A DNA stretch of 64,000 nucleotides from Prochlorococcus marinus str. MIT 0912 (GTDB lineage Bacteria; Cyanobacteriota; Cyanobacteriia; PCC-6307; Cyanobiaceae), in NCBI RefSeq assembly GCF_027359595.1, contig NZ_CP114783.1, forward strand, positions 1,178,001-1,242,000. The letters are read 5' to 3'. Under the pieces are notes generated by a model. The model saw only the letters and a program-made list of their open reading frames with translations. It was not told the DNA's origin and did no database searches. Below, piece by piece: positions 29,401-36,600 of this stretch (within the stretch, counting starts at the first letter, position 1; each line of letters opens with the position of its first letter). Made by a program: the position numbers and the translations under genes.

Positions 29401-32116
29401 CAGTTGCCGCTGTTACAACAGCTGTATTGGCAGTAGCATTTAATCCATTGGCGTTAGAAGAATCAATGATACCGGTAACTGTGTAACCACTAGTCAGAGT
29501 TCCAGTAATGGCAGCATTAATTGCAGTTGCTTGTTCAGCAGTTACTGAAGTGCTTAGTGTGACTGCAGTAGCCTGGTCAAGAGTAGCTTCGGCTCTTCCG
29601 GTATGTAAGTTTGTTGCTGTATCAGTAACGGAGTAAGTAGCATTAGCATTTCCTGTATATATAAGCTTTGCTGTTGCAAGATTCGTAGCTGCTCCACCAG
29701 TAATACTAACGCTATCAGCGAATACTAAACCAGCATTGTTATCTGCAAGCAAGGTGGCTGCATCAACAACATTTAGAGTGACAGTATTAGCATTTAAATT
29801 AGTAGTCCTACTAGAGTTAGCTGTATCGATTTGAGTGTCAATTGCTACAGCTTGTGCACTGGTTGCATTACCTTCGACAATTAAAGCGGAGCAGTTGTTT
29901 CCAAAAACTGATTGAGGAGCAAGAGCTAAGTTAGCTGCCGAATCAGACAAAGTATATGTTAACGACCCAGTAGTAAGAGCATTGACTGACTTTGCCTGTG
30001 CAACAGTGACGTTACCAAGAGCAACAGCTACTCCAGATAGCGATGTACTGGTAGCTAATAGATTTGTAATTGTGTCAGTAACACTAATTGTGAAACCAGT
30101 TTTGCCTGATAATGCATCAAGACCTGCAACAGTTGTATTGATCTGTAGGGAGTCACCAGTAGTAGCGCCAAAAGAACCAACTTGTCCTATTTGGGTTGCT
30201 GACAATTTGATAGTTATCTTGCCATCTCCACCAGTACCTGAAGTAGCCGTTAAAGATTTAAGTGTTGTAAGTGTAAGGCCTGTTAAATCAATTTCTGCAG
30301 CACCTGCTGTTCCATCAATGATTACATCACTAGAAGAGGATGATCCGGTTATTGTGGCCAGCTTATCTGCAATTAAAGTAGTCAATACTGAAGCATCAAT
30401 CGTGACTCCTGTTCCAGCCAATTCAAGAGTCTCGACACCAGCCAATTGATCAGCAGTAGTAATCGTATTTCCTGTGCCACTGATGATAACTTTGTCAGTA
30501 CCAAGTCCAGCTGTAATTAGATCAGCAGTGCTGAAATCTCCAGAACCGATAGTAATTGTGTCATCACCAGCTCCGGTCGTAACAGTATCGCCACCTGCTC
30601 CAAGATCAATTGTTTGATTACCAGCGCCTGACGCGGTGACAGTATCGTCGCCTGCTCCCGCTGTAACAGTATTATTACCAGAACCAACAATAGTTACAGA
30701 GTCATTACCTGCGCCTGAAGTAACAGTTGAATTACCATCAGAATCTAATGTAATTGTGTCAGCCGCAGTACCAGCAGTAAGAGTTGTACTTGAGTTTCCA
30801 GAGACAACAAATCCTCCATCTGAGGTGATGCCATCTGTGTTTAGAACAACAGTGCTAGATCCTGTACTTGGAGTGGTAACAGTAACTGCATTAGCTCCAT
30901 CCTTTGCATTATTTGTAGCAATTTCAGAGGCAGTAACAGTAAAACTTGTTTGAGTAGCAGCAGTTGTGGATGTATCAGCTACAGTTACGGCTTTAGACTT
31001 GCCTGCTGCGGTCAACGTAAGAGTCTCAGAACCCTCAGTAAGTGAATCTGACTTCAACGTAATGGTTACGTTAGCTTTGCTATCTGCGCCAACTGTGAAG
31101 TTACCTGAAAGAGATCCAGAAGTTAAATCATCAACGCTTATTCCAGAAATTGTGTAAGGAACTAAATCACCAGAAGATACGGAAGATCCGCACTCAATAC
31201 TGAAAGTAACACTACCGCCTTCATTAACAGATGTTGAATCAACTGAGATCGAGGTTACTACTTCAGGAGTTGTGGATGTATCAGCTACAGTTACGGCTTT
31301 AGACTTGCCTGCTGCGGTCAACGTAAGAGTCTCAGAACCCTCAGTAAGTGAATCAGACTTCAACGTAATGGTTACGTTAGCTTTGCCGTCAGCTCCAACT
31401 GTGAAATTACCTGAGAGAGTACCTGTAGCTAAATCATCAACACTAACTCCACTGATTACATAGGGAATTAACTCACCAGAAGATACAACGTTGGAAGAAC
31501 ACTCAATACTGAAAGTGACGCTAGCCCCTTCATTAACAGATGTTGAATCAACGGTGATGGAATCAACGTATGAACCGATATCTGCTACATGAGCATTTAT
31601 TTCAGCTGTAGTAGCACCAGATGCTCCAACATTACCTAAGAATGTCTTAGCTGCTGTTAAATCTGAACCAGCAATATATGGAGTCGAAGAATCAGCTTTA
31701 TATTCTTTTGTTGCACTTACAGATAGACGAATTTGAGCAGTTATCGCTTCAGCAGCAGTTGTTTTAGCTAAAAGAATGGTTTTATCATCACTGTCCGCAC
31801 CGTTTAAGGCTGAAGACCTTAAGTATTCTCCAAGTTCTGCGAGTTTTATATTGCCTGCATCTATTTGTGCTGTCCAATAAGTTTTACCATCTGTATCTGC
31901 GTTTCTATTAAATAAATTTTGATATAGCTGATCTATCTGCTGTGAAGTTGTTTTACCAGATTTAACGGAAATCCATTCGTTCTGGCCATCCATATGGGCG
32001 GCGAATTGTTTCAGGGTCGTACCTGCACTAACCCAGTAGTCAAGACCCTCTGGATCGGCTGCTCTGCCGAAATATGCAATGTATAGCTGCTGAAGCTGAG
32101 TTGCAGTTGCAGTCAT
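20426..32116 (-). CDS. Giant 3896-residue repeat protein, DUF4214 N-terminus, RTX-like elements; presumptive type I-secreted surface protein
   Basis: There is no Sec signal. Residues 1-105 contain two DUF4214 modules (LYIAYFGRAADPEGLDYW; LYQNLFNRNADTDGKTYW). Two Calx-beta-like repeats lie at about 184-282 and 287-385. Residues 460-545 carry glycine/aspartate-rich RTX-like repeats (GAGDDT). From about 650 to 2740 come roughly forty variants of a ~50-residue unit built on D-T-A-x-N-L and V-A-Q-A; from about 2740 to 3640, some eight copies of a different ~110-residue unit. The C-terminus has another RTX-like piece (AGDGDDNI near 3727) and a hydrophobic tail ending NNFVLS, as expected of an uncleaved type I signal. 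The gene is richer in G+C than its neighbours and almost free of Cys. A role in adhesion, an S-layer or motility (compare SwmB of Synechococcus) is only a suggestion. Confidence 0.88.
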   Translation of the reverse strand: MTATATQLQQLYIAYFGRAADPEGLDYWVSAGTTLKQFAAHMDGQNEWISVKSGKTTSQQIDQLYQNLFNRNADTDGKTYWTAQIDAGNIKLAELGEYLRSSALNGADSDDKTILLAKTTAAEAITAQIRLSVSATKEYKADSSTPYIAGSDLTAAKTFLGNVGASGATTAEINAHVADIGSYVDSITVDSTSVNEGASVTFSIECSSNVVSSGELIPYVISGVSVDDLATGTLSGNFTVGADGKANVTITLKSDSLTEGSETLTLTAAGKSKAVTVADTSTTPEVVTSISVDSTSVNEGGSVTFSIECGSSVSSGDLVPYTISGISVDDLTSGSLSGNFTVGADSKANVTITLKSDSLTEGSETLTLTAAGKSKAVTVADTSTTAATQTSFTVTASEIATNNAKDGANAVTVTTPSTGSSTVVLNTDGITSDGGFVVSGNSSTTLTAGTAADTITLDSDGNSTVTSGAGNDSVTIVGSGNNTVTAGAGDDTVTASGAGNQTIDLGAGGDTVTTGAGDDTITIGSGDFSTADLITAGLGTDKVIISGTGNTITTADQLAGVETLELAGTGVTIDASVLTTLIADKLATITGSSSSSDVIIDGTAGAAEIDLTGLTLTTLKSLTATSGTGGDGKITIKLSATQIGQVGSFGATTGDSLQINTTVAGLDALSGKTGFTISVTDTITNLLATSTSLSGVAVALGNVTVAQAKSVNALTTGSLTYTLSDSAANLALAPQSVFGNNCSALIVEGNATSAQAVAIDTQIDTANSSRTTNLNANTVTLNVVDAATLLADNNAGLVFADSVSITGGAATNLATAKLIYTGNANATYSVTDTATNLHTGRAEATLDQATAVTLSTSVTAEQATAINAAITGTLTSGYTVTGIIDSSNANGLNATANTAVVTAATGGVTVSSTNISVADSLVANALTGGTKSYVLDDTLTNLLAAPSTTVSATSTVSITGSNSLTVTQMNDLITKFGATKVVDSNITVTGTSTQLASMSAGSVADATTITWTSDSSDTVTVAELNALKTLCGTISNFSAIPVSDTVANLVTAASNTTSTANLVAAGTITATGNATVAQISTINTALSSVELEATFAISDSATNVKAATSGADLNAVQDAASIAITGNLTVAELDTIFTAASSGSALVRGTTLTYNISDTAANIFSNSGVMPASGATNTQQKATAITVSDGVSVAQVVSLNSVRGNYTGATFTIEDTVSNIDGAATTVTAAAASVVAEDSLTNLNSATTAQKAKISSYKITGTVDPANTGTDVTQVNTLAAAKTTVYNLVSSTYAELTSSTTGVSTFVNAAAALTISDDVTVAKYNTVNGSASGTVTAASLKDSVANLAGTDASTAITNASAVALTSGASTAATKAQLATLAAAGSGLNTVVASLDVTDTASNIAACLGSVLTRVDSVTISDDTTSITVDVAQALAIFDSADDGSANTNSNPDGSLRATYTISDTAANIVAQIDSDSDVIKNASAVTVTSSATNAEAAKLLTVKSMAGAISYNVSDTSANIFSGGSIATDANINGATNVTVTDALSVAEATDLVAATNSGTNTYTISDTSANLAAASAASANGATSIAASDNATGAQASAIAAFTSTSTYNISDTSANLGLDATTTAGLNGAGTIAATGSAVTAAIATKLLSATNSGATTIAAVTDTSTAVKALSIPTGDAITTLTASGTTTIADAVTINAIGAGTTAFSTVSGSGADIISNITVSAKATNVTVTGTVTAAQGKTINDADDGDGGTSYAYSISDTYENLMLDAAQDGTFDYAAAIVDSTTTTVTDDLNLAQFAQIKALDSSGAFVYNIVDNDANIVTHLDANQTRLTGAASVKGEDGTALTITTITLSGTATTAIEGTKASIAALSDVLNSSNSSSNVRYTVSVSDLTSDSDFYATLASNQQFRVTDTAANLAGGNALIPSAVKLTATDNATAAQVTTIDAISAADYVLSVSDTATNVVALGSTLNGLVNVATTDGATFAQTATIADSTNSGTTTFTISDTASNATSFVSTFSTAEIADVNAASSITVTGSVAHDVATKLLARTPAVTLGTVTGTSAQLAAVTVGSGDTVATMTASDAATAAEATTMLASATSVTAYSLTDTAAAIVAASTAVRNGSNLITASGNTTLAQSRILDAATGATDTNTVFTLADSAANILSATATELARGNGSNNTVTATDASVSAATATSLRDLDTAQTTFIVAGAGGTGNFTLSDTSANLTASANANALAASSNVTITDAVSITTANSVIDGSKAASTVAYELTGTFASLLTSSSGIKDGGTQGGRTLTVSKITVTDAVTLAQANAVDGWGLNGSATDATLVYNITDTVANLIAGTSSAEVAARNSATSLTVTGTQTVAQAALISEYANLSGTYSITDSAANIYSALNTQFGSAGASDRALLTGAASISLTTGAFATVQQALGDQNTTTDASETRGLSTVSNLSYSIKDTAANLITGLARTDKANLTSATTVELSNTTQISLANYTTLTTEFGTKFKGHDADADSSTDGLYYIKDSVDNLLNGSSSVVNGASGNLCISDTFANLSTNGGVANIKLAFSKTNVDIVVTDAITIAQHVTLDALNGSGTITYDITDAKANVFASSGSSASYATGAASVVNNATNVSLSDAIIQSQAATINTGRSGLSTVTFDLTDSNTNLFGGDNSLDNSAVVAAAANVSITGTTNATQATAVNTARGDLNEVTFAVLSDTAANLGTNGAVVNAALGQATAVSTTAAGSTAAQLNYMDANAATGVEVDATAATGVDGVIADVLTATADTSGVINVDTDYTSTVTGDQASTLSSLNTLMGRTTGNITATIGSGTAAAIDTALSNGSATDVLDITTGSTTTTAAVINSLDGKTSADVDVSAITAITGTVANGATMVGNDGSGSGLTLAANYTFGATAAATTTTHVANIDSIADNTSGVVTATITGSSSLTAAQINSNLGTIGGSDALTVTLHAATAAATDLTGIDGKTSVTVDAQAVTGITSSTLANTLTATADSTINVDGDFTAAVSDADAWTDGTAATAGLNLLLSRTTGAVTATVTGDTVANIMNGTTGLKDMASTDSVAITITDTADAAADLNALDAKTGGTVTATTITNITSSTIESIEDAHTSSGLSLDTDWTATFSNTGALSNAVLDDLGTVRGATTGAITGSLTGVAANLVSRLGDSDEDTLTITLSDTSVASADVNTLDAETSVAIVATGVATFTGTEDAFSTLLAAHGSGGISIDTDYNVTVNSGTPDLADINTIMGDTSGTVTATLASTTVAALTTALSNHSSGGDALTVTVSDTSDAAADIKTLNDRIGGSIIATSITNITASTIAATVDVTTGGISGSNSNAGTAVVWDGDWTASLTDTGALSNGDLDSLDDIRSRTTGAITIGNGSAITGTLSNINTRLSSSGADAMTFTLGDSVSDLSADLVALDAKTSVIIDASAIDGFSGTAANGATLADQDTSTVTLKADYTYGLSAAVTDATGINNLDKISANTTGTVTGAISGLTAAAINSDLAANGGADALTITVSAGTAAATDLTGLDAKTSVAVAAGAITTVTGTTLEAAAVVAGSITMDGGVTYTLSDNASAYDATAGALVTLNGATTTAINASAVATITGTATNWDALLSDKAAGEVTLKADFAGKITSASTVANLEAVDAVTTGAVYATALTDNFSAIQGADAALIKLSVDGTGSTVTVNGTGAANTIDLSTVTGAAGKGFTIVAGDGDDNITGASGGTSSDIFRFEATASGNGSDTITSFSHAAPGSGGDKLDISAGIEELLDNTAGANTSILKQAINAAATSREIIALSDTNVGNATALKAAMDLTTHWDETNLGQKLVLWEIAADTSIGVAYVSNTDTANDASVSVTQIATLTNIADTSALLADITLANNFVLS
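30964..31575 (-). repeat. Two 306-bp tandem units encoding the Calx-beta-like repeats
   Basis: The sequence starting at 30964 recurs at 31270, a spacing of 306 bp (102 codons). The first 120 or so bases of the two copies are nearly identical, with one substitution that I can see (gaatct against gaatca), while the rest is similar but diverged. This patchy identity suggests gene conversion or a recent partial duplication within the giant gene. Confidence 0.85.
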
Positions 32117-32625
32117 TCTTGAAAGTTCTTATAAAGTGGAGAAAATCGCCATACTCGGAAAAGCCAAAACTCCTGGTAAGAAGCCTGGCTTTCTCTGTAT
32201 CGGAACCCTTCTATAAATAGAAAAGGTTTTATAACGCTCCAAATATACATGTAATTAGGTATTTCTCCAGAGTATTTGGTGTATAAAAAGAACTGTCCAA
32301 AGGGAAATAACTGGAAAAAAAGACATTTCCAAACATTTTTACAGACAAAAACACAAGACAAAATGTTTCTTTTTTTAAAACAAATAATTTTGAAAACGAA
32401 GTCCCCCCAATTGATTAGGGAATTTCAAGGCCATTTCATTGCATTAGAAATACATATGCACACATCCAACAATCCTTTGCAATCTTGTGCGGTTGGAAAA
32501 CTGACACAGACTCAATGAAATATCAGAAATATAAAAATATTTTCAAATCACAATATCTTTTTCAACTAAATTCATGTTTTTAACCTGAGTTAATGTGAAA
32601 ATGAATTGGATATAAATACTCTCTG
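32117..32625. other. 509-bp region without a convincing gene, upstream of the giant gene and the GMD-like gene
   Basis: This divergent spacer should carry promoters for both neighbours. Short open frames exist on each strand, but they have no family resemblance, unusual composition and no ribosome-binding site. On the minus strand an imperfect hairpin at 32204-32228 (core ttctat / atagaa, loop aa) lies about 90-110 nt before the start of the giant gene and could be part of a leader. A plus-strand terminator-like hairpin at 32331-32377 is listed separately. I see no tRNA, riboswitch or insertion sequence. Confidence 0.6.
32331..32377 (+). terminator. Possible terminator hairpin inside the long spacer
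   Basis: A 9-base perfect inverted repeat (aaacatttt at 32331-32339 and aaaatgttt at 32360-32368) with a 20-base loop is followed by c and eight t on the plus strand. The stem is AT-rich and therefore weak. No recognised plus-strand gene lies just upstream, so it may terminate a small or antisense RNA, or may be chance. Confidence 0.3.
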
Positions 32626-33606
32626 GTGAGCCAAACCATATTTGTTTTTGGATGTACGGGACAAGACGGATCATTGATTTGCCAATCCCTGCTTAAAAAA
32701 AAATTTAAAGTCATTGGATTTTCAAGAAAATCAGACCCAAACAGAAACAACCATGAATTATTAGGAATTAGTAAGGATTTTGAAATTCATCAAATTGATT
32801 TCAAAAACCCTAAAGTAATCAAAAAAGCTATTGACAGATTTCATCCCTCTGAAATCTATAATCTTGGGGCACAATCATCTGTTGGGAAATCATATGTAGA
32901 AGTAAGCGAAACACTTGAAAGCATCGTTAATGCCACAGTCAACATCCTTCAGTCATCCAAAGAAGTTCAATATGACGGCAAAATATTTTTTGCCGGGAGT
33001 GGTGAGATTTATGGCGAAACAAATTTAGCTGCCAAACGCTCTACTCCTCCAAATCCACAAAGTCCTTATGGAATTGCAAAGGCGTGTTGCCTGAATTATG
33101 TAAAATTCTATAGAGAAGTTTATAAATTGAACTGTGTCTCAGGAATATTATTTAATCATGAATCAATTCTTCGTTCAGATCAATTTGTAACTAAAAAAAT
33201 AATTAAAAATGCACTAAAGTGTCTAAAAAATAAAAATCATAAGCTGAAAGTTGGAAACATTGATATTGCTAGAGATTGGGGTTGGGCTGATGAATATGTT
33301 GAAGCAATGCAAATTATAACAAGATCAAAAATTTTAAAGGATCAAATAATTTGCACAGGCACTCTTACAAAGTTAAAAGATTTTATACAGATTACCTTCG
33401 AGAAACTAGGCTTGAAATGGGAAGATTACGTCGAAATTGATAAAAAACTTTTTCGCAGATCAGAAATATCTCGAAACTTCGGTAATCCAATACAATTGAA
33501 ACAAGAGTTGGGTTGGGAATCTAGGTTGAAGATTAGTCAAATCATAGAGAATATGATCAATCATGAAATAATTTTCTGCAAAGATAATATCAACTCAACG
33601 CATTAA
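32626..33606 (+). CDS. GDP-mannose 4,6-dehydratase-like NAD-dependent sugar dehydratase/epimerase
   Basis: The 326-residue protein starts at GTG (32626-32628). It is a shorter, diverged relative of GMD with GCTGQDGS at 9-16, a GSGEIYG active-site segment (124-130) and the catalytic YGIAK at 148-152, then NHESILRSDQFVTKK, closely paralleling the GMD consensus. The classical RR segment that binds the cofactor phosphate is replaced by FSRKSD. It probably acts on a nucleotide sugar (GDP-mannose or similar) for glycan synthesis. Its last 17 bp overlap the 3' end of the convergent glycosyltransferase gene. Confidence 0.85.
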   Translation: MSQTIFVFGCTGQDGSLICQSLLKKKFKVIGFSRKSDPNRNNHELLGISKDFEIHQIDFKNPKVIKKAIDRFHPSEIYNLGAQSSVGKSYVEVSETLESIVNATVNILQSSKEVQYDGKIFFAGSGEIYGETNLAAKRSTPPNPQSPYGIAKACCLNYVKFYREVYKLNCVSGILFNHESILRSDQFVTKKIIKNALKCLKNKNHKLKVGNIDIARDWGWADEYVEAMQIITRSKILKDQIICTGTLTKLKDFIQITFEKLGLKWEDYVEIDKKLFRRSEISRNFGNPIQLKQELGWESRLKISQIIENMINHEIIFCKDNINSTH

Positions 33607-36600
33607 TTATTCCTTGTAATCTAATACCAAGAGAACTAAAAGAATGTTCTTTTCTCCAAGTTGCAAATGCAGAAGAATTAATATTCTGATTTCTAAAATT
33701 ACTACCTTTTACAAACCAATCTTGAATTCCTTTAGCAATATCTTCGGAGCTCAAACCCGGCAATTCATAAATTACAGGTTTAACGTCATCAAAAATTGAT
33801 AAAGGTGTTACTGCTACAGGAGTTCCACTGGCTAACCCCTGTCTGATTGCACCACTACAAGACTCATTAGAATACTGGTAAGGATAAACAATTAAATCGA
33901 CTTTGGACAAACATTCAAGTGTCGAAATATCGTCATGATAATGATTATCTATAGAAACATATTCCTTCAAATCAAGTTGTTCTATTAATGATACTAATTG
34001 ATTATAAAACCAGATATAATCTTGGCTATAACTTGCAGTTCTTAAATTCAAACTGACATTTAATTTTTTATCTCTTAAAATCTTAACTGCATATATCAAT
34101 TCAGGAAAACCTTTATTGGGCAGGCAAAAACCATAACTTGCTAATTTTATTTTATTTTCTATATGACTTTTATTATTTAAAACATAGGAAGTATAGGACT
34201 TTTCTTTTTTATCTAAATTCATATTAAAAGGTAAAATTCCATGAGGGAAAAGACAAACATTTTTAGTTAATTCTATGAGTTTTAATCGATTCAAATCATT
34301 TGGTGAGTGAACCATCAAGCGATCACATTTAATTAGGGCATCTTTGATATTAGAGAGCTTTCTATTAGGGTCAAATTTAGGATCAGAAGTGGCATGTAGA
34401 AATATAATCACAGAGATAGATTTGCTTTTTAAAAAATCTATTAACTCTTTCAATTCAGAGAAATCATAAAGCCCATAATTAAATTGTATTACTAATGTTG
34501 TAATTTTATCTCTTATAATAGATCTTTTTAAATCAATTAATGGTCTATTAATGCTCCAACATCTATTTACATTTTTTTCATCAGTTTCCGTTATTTCTTC
34601 ATCTATTGGAGCATAAATCTTTACTTCTGTAACTAAGTTTTGTATTAGATAGCGAGAGTATGAAGCCAAGCCACATCGAGAATTCCAAGTTGTTACCCAA
34701 CCAACTCTTAATGAATTCTTTTTTCTCTTAACTGCTTGAAAATTATTGAATATATATAAATTCTCTTTAACACAATTATCCCATGTCAGAGCTAGAACAC
34801 GCTCCTTAGCGAGTAATGTTTTAGACTTAATATCGTTGATAGAGGTATTATAAATCTCCTTCATTAACAATGCACAATCCTCTGCACGTGGTTCCGCCCA
34901 GGCCGAAGAAAACATATTAAAGTGTGACTTTGAATAGGCAAATTTATAGTCTATTAACCAAGCATTAGAGCTATCAATAAAGTCAAGTTGCCCCCCCCAA
35001 GCAGTTGTCATTACTGGTATTTCTAAAGCCATCGCTTCAGCTATTGGGAGACCAAATCCTTCTCCATGACTAGGCGCTATTAAGCAATCTGATTGAAGAT
35101 ATAATGACTTGATTTGAGGAAGTTTTAAGTCCTCCTCAATAACTACAACATGAGGATATTTATCATTAATTGATTGATGATATTTTAGTAATTTGAAAAC
35201 ATTATTATGTGGATTGGGAAATGTTTTAATTATTAAACTTACATTATCATCCTTAGAAAAACTGTTTCCATAAGCTTCTAATAAACAATCGATCCCTTTT
35301 CTTGGGAAACAAGAAGAGATATGTAAAAATTTATATTTTTTTGCATGAATAACATAACTAGTGTCTACTTTAATTTTCCTAATATGATCAATACCTAAAG
35401 AACAAATATGGATTGGAATAGAAACACCATTATCTATTAAAGTTTTTTTGACTTGAGCAGACATAACTGTTATGCCCTGTAGATATTGATTAAAATCATT
35501 GACCCAATCAGCAGGGAAACCAGTTTCTTCCCAACCATATGCATGCAAACAATTAAATCGAGAATCCATATCATGAACCCGAGGAGGATACATGTTTCGA
35601 CTGAGAATGAATTTTTTATTTTGTTTGCTTTGTGACGAATTAAATAAATTAAATAATGCTGGATGGTCCTTTAAAAATAAATAATCTATCTTATAGTCAC
35701 CTAACCCTTCAGTAATATTTATTTTTAAATTTAAATTATTATATTCATTAGCTGCAAGTGCAATTTCTTGATTCAATATTGATAAACTATAATTGGAATC
35801 AAATGGACCTTCTATCTGCCAATTTATAGACTTATTTTTATTAAATTGAAAAGCTCTTAAGTCTAAATCAAATTCTACTTGTATTAAATGAATGCAGGTT
35901 GATATAACCCTTACTAATTTCTTCAAATGCATATCCTCAGAACAAGTAGCCAAATCAGAAATGAGTGAATCTAGAATTAAGTTATAAGATGATCTTTTAT
36001 ATTCTGAAATCAAATTCCAATCATCAAATCTAATAGAATTAGATTTTTTCGATTGAACTAATTGCTCTAATTTCTCCAATACAAGATTGGCAGTAATATC
36101 CCATGAAAAAAAAGATGATCTTTCTTTTGAATTCTTCTTAAGATTATTCAATAATATTTGATTCTCCAAACAATTTTCTATTAATAAAGTAATTTCATCA
36201 ATGTTATAAGGATTAAATGTATAAGTACTTTCTCCAAGTATTTCGGGAATACTTGTTCTATTAGATGCAATAACAGGAGCACCACATGACATTGCTTCTA
36301 AAACTGGAAGGCCAAAACCCTCATGAATTGATGGGAAAACAAATAGACTGCAATTACGATACAGTGCCGCTAATTCTTCATCGGTTACAAAACCCATCAA
36401 CAATAATTGATCATCACTAATCTCAAATTGATCTCGCCAAGAATATATATCCTTTAATGCAGACTCTCCTATTTCACCAACTAGAATTATTTTATAAGTT
36501 GTTTTTAAGTTATCTTTTAACAATGAATAAGATTTAAGTAATCGCTTTAGATTCTTTCTAGGATCTGCTGCACCACAATATAAAATATATAGACCTAAGT

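Noticed and set aside
22800-30500. Repeated short motifs that could look like a CRISPR array
   Set aside because: The repeats are degenerate, coding and in frame with the giant protein; there are no fixed-length identical repeats with unique spacers and no cas genes.
20634-31463. About twenty plus-strand open frames of 60-160 codons inside the giant gene
   Set aside because: They are antisense readings of an Ala/Thr/Val-rich repetitive gene, share the same low-complexity composition and have no family resemblance or proper start region.
32113-32518. Two short open frames (minus 32361-32113 and plus 32276-32518) in the long spacer
   Set aside because: They have no recognisable domain, a Phe/Lys-biased composition expected of AT-rich non-coding DNA, and no plausible ribosome-binding site; one overlaps the start of the giant gene.
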